A stretch of DNA of 64,000 nt from Candidatus Dadabacteria bacterium (GCA_951812945.1 CATOTB010000001.1:124001-188000); one strand, 5' to 3'; shown: positions 41,891 through 51,412, numbered from the stretch's first letter. Notes: generated by a model not told the origin, from the letters alone. Numbers and translations are program-made.

Positions 41891-43111
41891 TCAGCAATCC
41901 ACGTCTCTTAGCACCTTTTCTATCTCGTAACCCGCGGCGATGGTAGCAACCTTGGAAACAAGATCAAATGCCTGAGGGATCCCGTCCGGCAAAGAAGCCT
42001 CGCATGGCAGAAACTCCATTCCCCTTGAGTTAAGGTTCTCAAGCTCGCCACGAAGAGGGTTAACCCTGTAGAACATCCCCGCCACTTGGGACTGAACAAG
42101 GTAAACGACGGGCTCGCCTACAAGACCGTTGTTTACACGAAGCGATGTCGGTACGCCCTCCTGTATTACCACATCCCGAACGGGCACTCCCCCTTTCGAA
42201 ACCCGCATTCTCTTTCTGTCGCGCGAGTTCATCTCCATTATGCTTTGCGGGTCGCTGACGCTCGCAACGGCCATGCCGTAAGTGCCTGAATTGCTTTTAA
42301 CGAAAAGCGAAGGTTCATGATCTATGTCCCTTTTTGAATATTCACTTCTGATCTTGGAGAGAATTTCGCCGGCCCTGGCGGAAATCCGCTCTCTATCCTC
42401 GGGAAAATCAAAATCCACCCCGCTTTCCAAAACAGTTTCAACCGACATGACCCAGGGGTCCACTTCCAGTATGTCGGCAAGTTCACAGCAGAGACGGTTG
42501 TAAAACTCGAAATGCACATCCTTTTTCCTCGCATGCCATCCTATTTCGACGGGCGGCAGGACGGGCTGGCGCAAATTGTGAAGGGTCTTTGGACATCTTT
42601 CCGAAAAATCGTTGTTTATCATCACGATATCGGGCACGAAGCCATCTATCATAGCCGAGCCCTCTTCCTGAAAAACCCTTTTTGCCTCGATTGTCTGACC
42701 GCTCGCCGAACTGAACGAAACAGCCTCCCTTCGAAATTCCTCATTCGCGATGCCGACCCTCACCTCGTAGTCCTCGACCTCCAGAATAGACTTTATTACC
42801 CAGACGTTTTCCCAATAGTAGGCGTTTTTGGTATTTAGCTCGGGAACCAGAAGGATTTTCCTGGCGCTCGGGTACCTGGAAAGAAGATATTCCCTGAAAA
42901 GCTTTCCCGCATTTTTCCTGAATTCGACGGAGAGGTTGTTAAAGCCCGCGGGAAAAACATTTGTGTCTATCGGGGCAATTTTGTGCTCAGAGAAGCGCAG
43001 GTCAACGGAACTGTAAAGCGGCACCATCACTTTTTCGCAATGGAACTCTACCCAGCGGGAAATTTCCTCCCGCTTTTTCGCAATGTTTTTATCAAGCTCT
43101 TCTACAAGCAT
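41891..43111 (-). CDS. gshA: Glutamate-cysteine ligase (Acidithiobacillus-type)
   Basis: The enzyme makes gamma-glutamylcysteine, the first step to glutathione. The 406-residue protein matches the family first seen in Acidithiobacillus: PLYSSVDLRFSEHKIAPIDTNVFPAGFNNL near the N-terminus and the VQEGVPT-type block (VIQEGVPTSLRVN) near the C-terminus. It is not homologous in sequence to E. coli GshA in any obvious way. I chose the ATG at 43111; a TTG five codons earlier overlaps the end of the RDD gene. No gshB is in the window. Glutaredoxin at 58 kb is consistent with glutathione use. Confidence 0.88.
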   Translation of the reverse strand: MLVEELDKNIAKKREEISRWVEFHCEKVMVPLYSSVDLRFSEHKIAPIDTNVFPAGFNNLSVEFRKNAGKLFREYLLSRYPSARKILLVPELNTKNAYYWENVWVIKSILEVEDYEVRVGIANEEFRREAVSFSSASGQTIEAKRVFQEEGSAMIDGFVPDIVMINNDFSERCPKTLHNLRQPVLPPVEIGWHARKKDVHFEFYNRLCCELADILEVDPWVMSVETVLESGVDFDFPEDRERISARAGEILSKIRSEYSKRDIDHEPSLFVKSNSGTYGMAVASVSDPQSIMEMNSRDRKRMRVSKGGVPVRDVVIQEGVPTSLRVNNGLVGEPVVYLVQSQVAGMFYRVNPLRGELENLNSRGMEFLPCEASLPDGIPQAFDLVSKVATIAAGYEIEKVLRDVDC

Positions 43112-43122
43112 CGTACGCCAAA

Positions 43123-43914
43123 TCAAGCCTTCACGACGAAAGTGCCGCAGAGGTGATCGCTGAGAGTTTTGCGTTGCGGGTCAAACGCCGCAAGCAGAAA
43201 ACCCAGAAAAACGGTGGCCACGGAAAGAACCCAGCCTACCCACCTAAGTAAGTTCGCCTGAAACCCGGCAAGTGAACCGTCCCGCATCACCACCCGGATA
43301 CCCGCAGCCGAGTTTCCAAGAGTTGTTCCACACCAGGAAGGAAGGAAAACAAAATAGGTGGTTGCCAGGATGTAAACGCAAAGACATATCCAACCCCATA
43401 TGGAAACAAATTCGCTTATGCCAGGGAAAAAAGTCTCTCCGATCAGATTCGCCCCCGAGAGAAGCGCCACGGCGGCCACGCAAAGCGTGAACAGAAAATC
43501 TACGGAAAACGCGAAAAACCTCTCCCCGAAAGTTGCGGGCACCATTCCGTGGGGCAGGGGCGGGGGGGCGGGGCTCTTGTTTTCTATTTCCTGCGCCTCT
43601 GCTTCCACTTCTGCTTCCGCTATTTCTTCTCCCAAGTCCCTCTCAAAACTGAGAAAATCCTCAAACCCGCCCGCGGGCAGGGCTTCGTCGGGCAGCTCAC
43701 CTGCAGGGCTGAGTTCAAATGTCGTCTCGACCATCTCTACTCCGGCCAGAATATCACCGGGGACAGATTGAGCACTTCTGTCAATAACCACCTCAGTGCT
43801 CAGTTCGTCTTCGTAGAGGTACTTGAAAATAGGTACGGGAGACAGGACGGCCCCGCACTTTTTGCATTCTTCAAGATAATCAAAGCTCGTGTAACCGCAC
43901 TCAGGACATTTCAT
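43123..43914 (-). CDS. RDD family membrane protein with zinc-ribbon N-terminus
   Basis: The 263-residue protein starts with a CPEC...CKKC zinc-ribbon (Cys at about 3, 6, 17 and 20), then an acidic linker, then an RDD membrane domain of three helices (about 135-255) with the late motif FDPQRKTLSDHLCGTFVVKA. Function is not known for this family; some members act in ion or solute transport. It lies between the Dsb-like gene and gshA on the same strand. Confidence 0.85.
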   Translation of the reverse strand: MKCPECGYTSFDYLEECKKCGAVLSPVPIFKYLYEDELSTEVVIDRSAQSVPGDILAGVEMVETTFELSPAGELPDEALPAGGFEDFLSFERDLGEEIAEAEVEAEAQEIENKSPAPPPLPHGMVPATFGERFFAFSVDFLFTLCVAAVALLSGANLIGETFFPGISEFVSIWGWICLCVYILATTYFVFLPSWCGTTLGNSAAGIRVVMRDGSLAGFQANLLRWVGWVLSVATVFLGFLLAAFDPQRKTLSDHLCGTFVVKA

Positions 43915-43932
43915 GGTCAGGACTTGGGGAAG

Positions 43933-44964
43933 CTATTTTTCGGAGTTCAGGGAAAGGCGGTAATCCACGGCGTTTCTAATCGCTTTAATGTTGGCCCCTC
44001 CCGAAATCACGAAGCCGTCAACAACGAATGTCGGCGTGCCGCTTACCCCGATCGATCTGCCTTCCCTCATGTCCGAAGCGACCCTCCGCTTGGCTTCCTC
44101 GGACTTCACGCACTCATCGTATTTTTTCATGTCCACTCCGAGCTTGCGCGCCATTCCCGCGAGGGTTTCCTTAGCACCGGCAACCTTTATTTCGCCCTGC
44201 TTTTCAAAAATGGCGTCGTGGAGCTCCCAGAACTTCTCGTTTGACTGATCATAAACGCAAAGAGAGGCTATCGAGGCTTGCTCTGCCCACTTGTGAAACG
44301 AAAGCGGGAACTGCTTGTAAAAGAACCTGACCTTACCCTTATATTCTTTGAGAAAAGCAGTCACATCATTTGCGGCCTTAGCGCAGTAGCCACATTGAAA
44401 ATCCGAGTACTCAACCACGGTTACCTGGGCTTTGGGATCTCCTTTCGAGGGAACATTATCAAGAGAGATCTTCCGGGCGGTTTCCTCCGCAGGATCTTCG
44501 TCAAGATTTTCAAGACTGCCCACCATTATTGTTTTGCGATCTTCGGAGACCAGAATCGGAATCTGCCCGCCTTCGGAGGCAAGAAACCCTTGCTTGACTC
44601 CCGGGACGCCCGTTTCATTCATCTTATCTACCTTCACGGTGGGCACGTTACCCATTATCAAAAACCTGCCGTCGCGGCTTACCAGAAACGGTACGGTCTG
44701 ACTTCGGCCATCGGGAAATCCGACTTCGTACCTGCCCTCCTTGAATCCCTTCATTTCAGAATCCTCCCCCTTGACCACCTTTACGGTGAAGCCTCCGGGA
44801 AGATAAACCCCGTAGCGACCCTTGAAGTGCTGCTCCAGTTTCCCTGAGTCAACATTATCGAGCGCAAAAAGGCTCCCGGGGGAGAGCAGAACCAAACCTA
44901 AAAGAACCAATACAACCGTCGCCAAGATTGATTTTTTCACTTTTAAAACAAATATTTTTTCCAT
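43933..44964 (-). CDS. Periplasmic DsbA/DsbC-like thiol oxidoreductase
   Basis: The exported protein of about 343 residues starts with a signal peptide (LSPGSLFA/LD), then a region with two similar beta-strand stretches (PFLVSRDGRFLIMGNV and PILVSEDRKTIMVGSL), then a thioredoxin-fold DsbA-like domain. The active site is FQCGYC (Cys about 191 and 194), the CGYC of disulfide isomerases, with the cis-Pro loop GVSGTPTFVVDG. It should form or shuffle disulfides in the periplasm. Start is uncertain: AAGGAG lies 9 nt before a GTG at 44967 and 12 nt before this ATG, while an ATG at 44991 overlaps the purB stop as ATGA. Confidence 0.9.
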   Translation of the reverse strand: MEKIFVLKVKKSILATVVLVLLGLVLLSPGSLFALDNVDSGKLEQHFKGRYGVYLPGGFTVKVVKGEDSEMKGFKEGRYEVGFPDGRSQTVPFLVSRDGRFLIMGNVPTVKVDKMNETGVPGVKQGFLASEGGQIPILVSEDRKTIMVGSLENLDEDPAEETARKISLDNVPSKGDPKAQVTVVEYSDFQCGYCAKAANDVTAFLKEYKGKVRFFYKQFPLSFHKWAEQASIASLCVYDQSNEKFWELHDAIFEKQGEIKVAGAKETLAGMARKLGVDMKKYDECVKSEEAKRRVASDMREGRSIGVSGTPTFVVDGFVISGGANIKAIRNAVDYRLSLNSEK

Positions 44965-44987
44965 CACAAATAAAAGCTCCTTGTTAA

Positions 44988-46286
44988 TCATGACTCGCCG
45001 AACACCGTGGCGAAGATATGGTCTATATTCTTAAGATCTTCCTTCAGCGAAAAACACGAATCAATCTCTTTTTCCGAAAGAATATCCGTTATCTGCCCGT
45101 CGCTTTTCAGCATCTCCCGAAAATCCTTTTTTTCCTCCCAGCACTGCATGGCGTTTCGCTGCACGAGCGAGTAGGCATCTTCCCTTGAAACGCCCTTTCT
45201 TACAAGCTCGAGCAGAACTTTCTGGGAGAAAACCAACCCCCGTGTAATCCAAATGTTGCTCTCAAGCTTGTCAGGATAGACCCGCAGACCCTCGATGAGA
45301 CCGCAGAGTCTCTCAAGCATGAAATCAACCAGTATGGTTCCGTCAGGACCTATGATCCTTTCAACGGAGGAGTGACTTATGTCCCTTTCGTGCCAGAGTG
45401 CTATGTTTTCAAGGGCCGCGATCGAGTGTGATCTCACTATCCTTGAAAGCCCGCAGAGGTTTTCCGAAAGCACGGGGTTTCTTTTATGCGGCATAGCGGA
45501 AGATCCTTTCTGTCCTTCGGCAAAAGGCTCCTCCATCTCCCCCACCTCGGTTCTCTGGTAATGTCTTATTTCAGTAGCGATTTTCTCCACCGAGGCCGCT
45601 ATGAGAGAAAGAGTGAGAAAATACTGGGCGTAGATGTCTCTTTGTATCACTTGCGTCGATATTCCCGCGGGACGGAGCCCCAGCAGTTCGCACGCGTAAC
45701 GCTCCACCTCAGGAGTGATGTTGGCGTAGGTGCCTACGGCGCCTGACATCATCCCCACGCTCACGGCGTCCCGAGCGGCGCTCATCCTCTCAAGGTTTCT
45801 TCTCATCTCGTCATACCACAGGGCAAACACCAGACCCAGCGTTCTGGGCTCGGCATGTATGCCGTGGGAGCGCCCGATCATCGCGGTGTCTTTGTATTCA
45901 AATGCTTTTTTGCGAAGGATGCCGAGCAGTTTCTCGAGCCCACCGACTATAAGTCCACCCGCCTCGCGAAACTGTATCGAAAAAGCGGTGTCAAGAACAT
46001 CAGAAGAAGTCATTCCGAGATGAACAAATCTCGAATCGTCTCCAATGTGCTCAGAAACACACGTGAGAAAAGCCAGAACATCGTGCTTAAGCTCCGTTTC
46101 AAGCTCCGCAATTCTTTTTACGTCGAAAGCGGCTTTTTCCTTTATGTTGGAGACGGAGTCTGCGGGAATTTCCCCGTAATGCGCCCACGCTTCGCACACT
46201 GCAAGTTCTACCTCGAGCCAGATTCGGTAGCGGTTCTCATCCGACCATATCCGCGACATTTCCTCTCTGGAATACCTTGAGATCAA
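44988..46286 (-). CDS. purB: Adenylosuccinate lyase
   Basis: PurB acts twice in purine synthesis, releasing fumarate from SAICAR and adenylosuccinate. From the TTG at 46286 the protein has 432 residues, the usual length, and starts directly with the conserved ISRYSREEMSRIWSDENR. The signature GSSAMPHKRNP is present. A GGGGAGG site lies 9 nt before the TTG. An upstream extension of 31 codons in the same frame is Arg-rich and not family-like. The start overlaps the stop of the metallo-hydrolase gene by 4 bp (TTGA), so translation is coupled. Confidence 0.96.
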   Translation of the reverse strand: MISRYSREEMSRIWSDENRYRIWLEVELAVCEAWAHYGEIPADSVSNIKEKAAFDVKRIAELETELKHDVLAFLTCVSEHIGDDSRFVHLGMTSSDVLDTAFSIQFREAGGLIVGGLEKLLGILRKKAFEYKDTAMIGRSHGIHAEPRTLGLVFALWYDEMRRNLERMSAARDAVSVGMMSGAVGTYANITPEVERYACELLGLRPAGISTQVIQRDIYAQYFLTLSLIAASVEKIATEIRHYQRTEVGEMEEPFAEGQKGSSAMPHKRNPVLSENLCGLSRIVRSHSIAALENIALWHERDISHSSVERIIGPDGTILVDFMLERLCGLIEGLRVYPDKLESNIWITRGLVFSQKVLLELVRKGVSREDAYSLVQRNAMQCWEEKKDFREMLKSDGQITDILSEKEIDSCFSLKEDLKNIDHIFATVFGES

Positions 46287-47110
46287 ACTGTTATAACCTC
46301 CCCGACCGTGTTTCGCGGAGCGACGTCCACCATGACGCGGCCGTCGGCGCCGTTTCGGCGCAGAACCCCAAGCGAACATCCAAGCGCCATCTCGGGCGTG
46401 TTGTTTTTCGCGCTTAAGTGCGCCAGCAGAACATATTTTAGCCCGTCGTGCAGAACTTCACCCAGAAGAGATGCGGACTGCTCGTTTGAGAGGTGCCCGT
46501 GCCCCCCGCTTATTCTCTGCTGCAGATAGGGCGGATAGGAACCTGAAAAAAGCATTTCCCTGTCGTGATTCGACTCAAGAACCAGCGCGTCGCAACCCTT
46601 AAGACTCTCTATGACAAGCGCCGTGGGTTTTCCTATGTCGGTTACTATGCCTATTTTGACGCTACCGTCGGTTACGGTGAAACCGACCGGATCAATCGCA
46701 TCATGGGCCACTGAAAAGGGAGTTATGGTAAGGTCGTTTATGAGAAAAGGCTCCTCGGAATCAAATTCCCTAAACTTCTCTATTGCGCCGTTTCGAGAAC
46801 CCGCGGTCTTTGAGGGTCCCCCGCTGTTTTTGTGATCGTGCCCGTTTCTTTTTCTTTCCCAGAAATCCACGGTTTCCCCCGACACGTAAACTGGTACTTC
46901 GGACATTTTTCCGACGGCTCTTGAGTGATCCTCGTGCTCGTGCGAAAGCACCACCGCATCAAGATCAGACACGGTTAATCCCATGCTCCCCAGGCTCCGT
47001 GAAATCCTTCGGAAACTAATCCCCGCGTCAATCAGTATTTTCGAGTATTTCGACTCAAGGTAAAGTGAATTGCCAGAACTGCCGCTGGCAAGAGTGCAGA
47101 ATTTTATCAT
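46283..47110 (-). CDS. MBL-fold metallo-hydrolase (YycJ/WalJ-like)
   Basis: The 275-residue protein begins MIKFCTLASGSSGNS, the typical start of YycJ-type proteins, and has the metal motif LSHEHEDHSRAV (HxHxDH) at about 57-68. A central His/Lys/Gly-rich insertion (GHDHKNSGG) is unusual. These proteins are nucleases or phosphodiesterase-like enzymes linked in Gram-positives to cell-wall and DNA-repair control; the role here is unclear. I chose the ATG at 47110; 40 upstream codons look non-homologous. purB overlaps its end. The PIN-TRAM gene is divergent. Confidence 0.88.
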   Translation of the reverse strand: MIKFCTLASGSSGNSLYLESKYSKILIDAGISFRRISRSLGSMGLTVSDLDAVVLSHEHEDHSRAVGKMSEVPVYVSGETVDFWERKRNGHDHKNSGGPSKTAGSRNGAIEKFREFDSEEPFLINDLTITPFSVAHDAIDPVGFTVTDGSVKIGIVTDIGKPTALVIESLKGCDALVLESNHDREMLFSGSYPPYLQQRISGGHGHLSNEQSASLLGEVLHDGLKYVLLAHLSAKNNTPEMALGCSLGVLRRNGADGRVMVDVAPRNTVGEVITV

Positions 47111-47308
47111 GTTCCATCCACGCAAAAACCGGCTGTGTGGAAAACCAGAAAACCGGGTCGTCTCGCCCGGCAAACCGTAATTATAACTGACCAGAAAAAA
47201 TCGTGGAAAGACCGCGCGGCTTCCGCACACATCGGCAACGGAAAACTTGTTAAAACCGAAACCGTCATATATCTTATAGTTTGTTCCCTCGGAAGGGTCG
47301 GACTATTA

Positions 47309-48295
47309 ATGAGATTCTCGATCACATTTTCCATAGCGTTTGCGCTCCTAGCGCTTGTACTCGGCCCCGACTACCTTTCGTTTTCCAGCTCTCTGCTCAC
47401 GGCCCTGGGCTGCGGGATATTCGCTTTTGTGGTGCTTTTGGGCTCCCGGATCCTTTTCAGGAAAATCCCTCCTCGTAGCGCCGTTGGAATCTCAGCGGGT
47501 GCGCTCACGGGTGTTTTCGTATACCTCGCGGTGCTTACGATCCTCAACAGTTTTCCGATAGCCGGGCACCTTCTGCCCCACGTAAAAGCGGGAATATTCC
47601 TGCTTCTAGTCTGCCTAGGCGCGATAATAGGCTATGATAAAACTTCCCTTGCCGGAGCAGCGTCCGACTCGTTTTTCAGAAAACCCGAGGCGCTTGCCCC
47701 TAAAATACTCGACACGAGCGTGATAATAGACGGGCGCATCGCCGACATCGCCGAAACCGGATTTCTCCAGGGAGAACTCATAATCCCCAAATTCATCATA
47801 CAGGAACTTCAGTACATAGCGGATTCCCCGGACCCCGCGAGAAAAACACGCGGCAGAAGAGGGCTTGACATCATTACCAGAATGCAAAAGGAGATGCCGC
47901 TCATAAGCGTCACCCTTACCGATCATGACTTCGACCACATAAAAGACGCCGACATAAAACTCATCGAGCTTTCAAAAAAGCTGAACGGAATACTCATCAC
48001 CAACGACTACAACCTGAAAAAGATCGCCGATCTGGAAAAAGTCACGGTGCTTAACATAAATAACCTCAATCACGCCCTAAGGCCCGTCGTGGAACAGGGA
48101 CAGACGATAAGAATAAACCTCGTAAAACCCGGGAAGGAACAGCATCAGGCCGTCGGTTATCTTGATGACGGAACCATGGTGGTTACGGACAACGCCTCAA
48201 GGCAGATAGGAAAGGACGTGGACGTTTCCGTAAGGAGCATGGTGCAAACACCAACCGGAAGAATAGTTTTCGCAAAACTGAAAAAAGAGGGCTGA
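47309..48295 (+). CDS. Membrane PIN-TRAM domain protein (YacL-like)
   Basis: From the ATG at 47309 the protein has 328 residues: four N-terminal membrane helices (about 5-110), a PIN domain with acidic metal-binding residues (KILDTSVIIDGRIADI, IPKFIIQELQYIADS, ITNDYNL), and a C-terminal TRAM domain ending in VFAKLKK. PIN domains are Mg/Mn-dependent ribonucleases, and TRAM binds RNA, so the protein is a membrane-bound putative RNase. The ispDF gene follows 5 bp later. YacL next to ispD is a common pairing in other bacteria. Confidence 0.9.
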   Translation: MRFSITFSIAFALLALVLGPDYLSFSSSLLTALGCGIFAFVVLLGSRILFRKIPPRSAVGISAGALTGVFVYLAVLTILNSFPIAGHLLPHVKAGIFLLLVCLGAIIGYDKTSLAGAASDSFFRKPEALAPKILDTSVIIDGRIADIAETGFLQGELIIPKFIIQELQYIADSPDPARKTRGRRGLDIITRMQKEMPLISVTLTDHDFDHIKDADIKLIELSKKLNGILITNDYNLKKIADLEKVTVLNINNLNHALRPVVEQGQTIRINLVKPGKEQHQAVGYLDDGTMVVTDNASRQIGKDVDVSVRSMVQTPTGRIVFAKLKKEG

Positions 48296-48300
48296 TCCCC

Positions 48301-49491
48301 GTGAGTGCTCCCAAAGTCTCAGCCGTAGTGGCGGCTGCCGGACTCTCGAAAAGATTTCCCACGCGTGGAAAAAAACAGTTCGCCACCCTTGGCGGAAAAC
48401 CTCTTCTTACCTACTGTCTTTCCACTTTCGAGTTAAGCAAACTGATAGCAAGTATAGTGGTCGTAGTGCCCGAGGATGAGATTTCCCACTCAAGGGAACT
48501 GTTCGAGAGCTTCGGGTTTGAAAAAATTACTTCGGTTGTTGCCGGGGGCGAAAAAAGGCATGTATCTGTAAGAAGCGGTTTTCGCGCCGTGCCTCCGGAC
48601 AGCGATATGGTGCTCATCCACGACGCCGCAAGGCCTTTTGTCGATAACGATACGATAAAAAGAGTTATAGAGCAGTGTTCACGCACAGGCGCTTCCATAT
48701 GCGCCGTTCCTGTTACGGACACTTTGAAGCGGGCAGACGAACACAACTCGTTCGTTTCTGGAACAATTTCCAGAGAAAAACTCTGGAGGGCACAGACTCC
48801 GCAGGTTTTTCGGCGGGAGATACTCGAAGAAATCTATCGCTCGGGCCGTACTGAAAAACTTGACGCGACCGACGAATCGGCACTTGTGGAAGCGGAAGGT
48901 ATACGGGTAGGTATGGTAATGGGAAGCAACCTTAACATGAAAATCACTACTGCAGCCGATTTCAAAATAGCGGAACTTATCGTAAGCAAAGGAGAAGGGG
49001 CAATGTACAGAATAGGAACGGGGTTTGACGCGCACGCGTTTTGCGAGGAAAGAGCGCTCATACTGGGCGGCGTTGAGATCCAGGGCTGCCGGGGGCTTGC
49101 CGGCCATTCAGACGCTGACGTGCTTTCCCACGCGGTTGCCGACGCTATTTTGGGAGCTATCGGCGAGGGAGACCTAGGAAGGCATTTTCCGCCGAACGAT
49201 CCGAAATACAAAAACGCATCCAGTCTAGCAATTCTCTCCCAAGTCGCCCGGATGATGGCAGACAAGGGCTACCGTATAGAAAATATCGATTGCATAGTAG
49301 TGTGCGAGGAACCAAGAATCTCCCCTCATTCACCCGCTATGGAGAAGAAAATCGCCGATGCCCTGGGAATTTCGAGCAATGCAGTAAACATAAAGGGAAC
49401 TTCAACCGAAGGGCTGGGTTTTACGGGAAGAAAAGAAGGCATAGCGGCTATAGCTTCAGCGTGCCTAAGCACGAATCATACTGCTGATTAA
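48301..49491 (+). CDS. ispDF: Bifunctional IspD/IspF (methylerythritol-phosphate pathway)
   Basis: The fused enzyme makes CDP-methylerythritol (IspD part) and later the cyclic diphosphate (IspF part), giving isoprenoid precursors. IspD occupies residues 1 to about 228, with the nucleotide-binding AAGLSKRF, HDAARPFV and TDTLKRADE blocks. IspF follows from about 233 (MYRIGTGFDAHAF, GHSDADVLSHAVADAILGA and GTSTEGLGFTGRKEG), with zinc ligands in FDAHAF. The start is a GTG 5 bp after the PIN-TRAM stop. Such fusions occur in alpha- and epsilon-proteobacteria. Confidence 0.95.
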   Translation: MSAPKVSAVVAAAGLSKRFPTRGKKQFATLGGKPLLTYCLSTFELSKLIASIVVVVPEDEISHSRELFESFGFEKITSVVAGGEKRHVSVRSGFRAVPPDSDMVLIHDAARPFVDNDTIKRVIEQCSRTGASICAVPVTDTLKRADEHNSFVSGTISREKLWRAQTPQVFRREILEEIYRSGRTEKLDATDESALVEAEGIRVGMVMGSNLNMKITTAADFKIAELIVSKGEGAMYRIGTGFDAHAFCEERALILGGVEIQGCRGLAGHSDADVLSHAVADAILGAIGEGDLGRHFPPNDPKYKNASSLAILSQVARMMADKGYRIENIDCIVVCEEPRISPHSPAMEKKIADALGISSNAVNIKGTSTEGLGFTGRKEGIAAIASACLSTNHTAD

Positions 49492-49613
49492 TCCTTTCTA
49501 GGACCTCACGGTTAACTAGAACTTGCCTCTTAATATGAGCCGGGAACCTAAACGATTTTTTGCTGACGACTTCCATGCTCTTACTAGGACTCTCCGTTCA
49601 TTGCATAAATACC

Positions 49614-49643
49614 TTGACAACAGCTCAAAACTTTTATTAGTAT
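49614..49643 (+). promoter_or_regulatory. Promoter of the Cache-like gene (copy B)
   Basis: TTGACA is followed after 18 bp by TAGTAT. It lies about 50 bp upstream of the ATG at 49694, which has an AAGGAAGGA ribosome-binding site. Confidence 0.6.
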
Positions 49644-49693
49644 GAAAATAGCATTTGGTATTTTAAACTAGCCCCAAAAGGAAGGATGAAATC

Positions 49694-51152
49694 ATGAAAA
49701 AAGCCGCAATGGTCACACTGTTTTCCTGCTTTATGCTTGTTCTTACTCTTGTTTTTGGCAATACGCACTCCGCATTTTGCACATGAGATGAGCAATTATA
49801 CAACAACTGCACAACAGGCGAGTGCGGGAGATATGGATGATATGAGGGATTTCTTACTGCACATGAAAGAGCATAGAGAGCAGATCAGAAATGACGACGA
49901 GCATTCGGAGTTCCGAAACGCCCTGAGAACTGACGACGGAGTGTGGAAGAGTGGCACCACGTATATTATCGTCGTTAATCGAAAAACCAGCGGACTCCAG
50001 ACGTTCGAAGCAGGTGAAATCATAACCTTCCATGCGGGACATCCCGCTGCCTCGGATGGGTCTTTGAGACACATTCCAATTTTTGAACGACTCATGACTG
50101 AAGTGGAGGGAGCGAACGGAGGAGCGGCCTGCGTTCAAGACAGTTCTGGAAAGTATGGCAACCATATCTGTGCCGTTGAAACTACCATTACGAACCAAGC
50201 AGAAGCCCAGAATACTATTATATCGGTTGCGGGTTTTGATCATGGACCGGATGATGTGGACTTTACCAAGATCAGGTGTCCTGATCTTGGCCCCGAATAC
50301 TTTGCCGAACCTGGAACACGCCGGCCCCCCAACGGAGAAGAGGAAGAATTTACGCGCACAAGCGCTGATATGGTGAATAGCAATGAAAGGGAAAGTGTGG
50401 TGAATTATCTGAAAACGGTAGACGAGCACATTACTAATGAGATTAACAAGTTTCGTGCAGCCCTTCCCGCATTCGACAGGCTCCCAGAGGCGCGGCAAAG
50501 AGGAGCTGTAATCTCAAGACTGGCTCGACTCAGGCCCTGCTGGAGAAATGAAAATGAGCCTTGGAAATCGGGGAACATCTATTTCTATCTGATCAGGTAT
50601 ACGGATAAGCAATACGGGATCTTTAACGGACTCAATCCCGAATTTGAGGATGTAACGTTGCGTCTCTATGACGGCTGCATTGATGTCGGCCAGACCGTGT
50701 TTCAGATATTAGAGACCCAAAACAACGGGTTCCTCGAATACTATTGGTCCAACCCTCTTAAAGATGATGACCTAGTGGTTGATGAGAGTGGAAATCCCAT
50801 ACGGGGTTTATCACCCGGTACGTCGGTCAAGCTCGGCTATTTCTTAACGACAAACTTCGGTGGCACGACCAAGTCGGATTTCGTTCTTGGTTCCGGTATT
50901 TATACGGGAGAGGAATATTACATCCCCGAGTCCGGAATGTGTCAGGACATCCCTGATGACCTATCCGAACTCGCACGCCAGCACCTTGACAAATTTCCCG
51001 ATTTTCCAGAACAGGAGGAAGATGATGGAGGATGTGCCATTGCTTCCGGGAACCAAGGCAATCTCAAGTTTGCAGGGTTTAACTTGCTTATGATCACCGT
51101 GGTTATGTTTTTTGCGGTGTCGAGGAAAAATCGCTTCCGCAGAGAGTTTTAG
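49694..51152 (+). CDS. Exported double-Cache-like protein with Cys-containing C-terminal sorting-like tail (copy B; apparent frameshift in the signal peptide)
   Basis: Translation from the ATG at 49694 gives a good signal peptide (MKKAAMVTLFSCF...) but runs to a stop after about 30 codons. Dropping one T from the four at 49776-49779 joins it to the long frame with cleavage site SAFA/HE, giving about 485 residues. Two domains follow, each with the pattern W(K/R)xGxxY near the start; the second ends in GFLEYYWSNPL and LGSGIYTGEEYY, matching copy A at 20567-21280. The tail is GGCAIASG, a hydrophobic helix and RKNRFRREF. There is no signalling output domain. The long frame's own TTG at 49737 has no ribosome-binding site. 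Confidence 0.8.
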
Positions 51153-51412
51153 GCTTGGAAACTCTGAGCGTAGCGGGAGGACCAAGATCGCTAAGACTGA
51201 AGGGCTGAAGATTCTGCCTTAATCGTTGCGTTGCGACTGGAAAAGCAGGCAGATTTCTGGGCGGTTGAGTTCTATTTTCTGTTTTTGTCTCAATCGTCAC
51301 TGGACGCGACTACGTCTTGCCCGATAACTAAAAACTTAGCGTGGGATGGATTTAAAAGCCGGGCAGAGAACCAATCGCGGTTACTTCAATTCCGAATCCG
51401 GCTACAACGCCT
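51153..51412. other. Convergent intergenic region
   Basis: About 260 bases between convergent genes. I see no gene and no clear terminator. Confidence 0.35.

Noticed and set aside
46287..46379. N-terminal 31-codon extension of purB
   Set aside because: It is Arg-rich and unlike the family, and the ribosome-binding site and conserved start are at the internal TTG.
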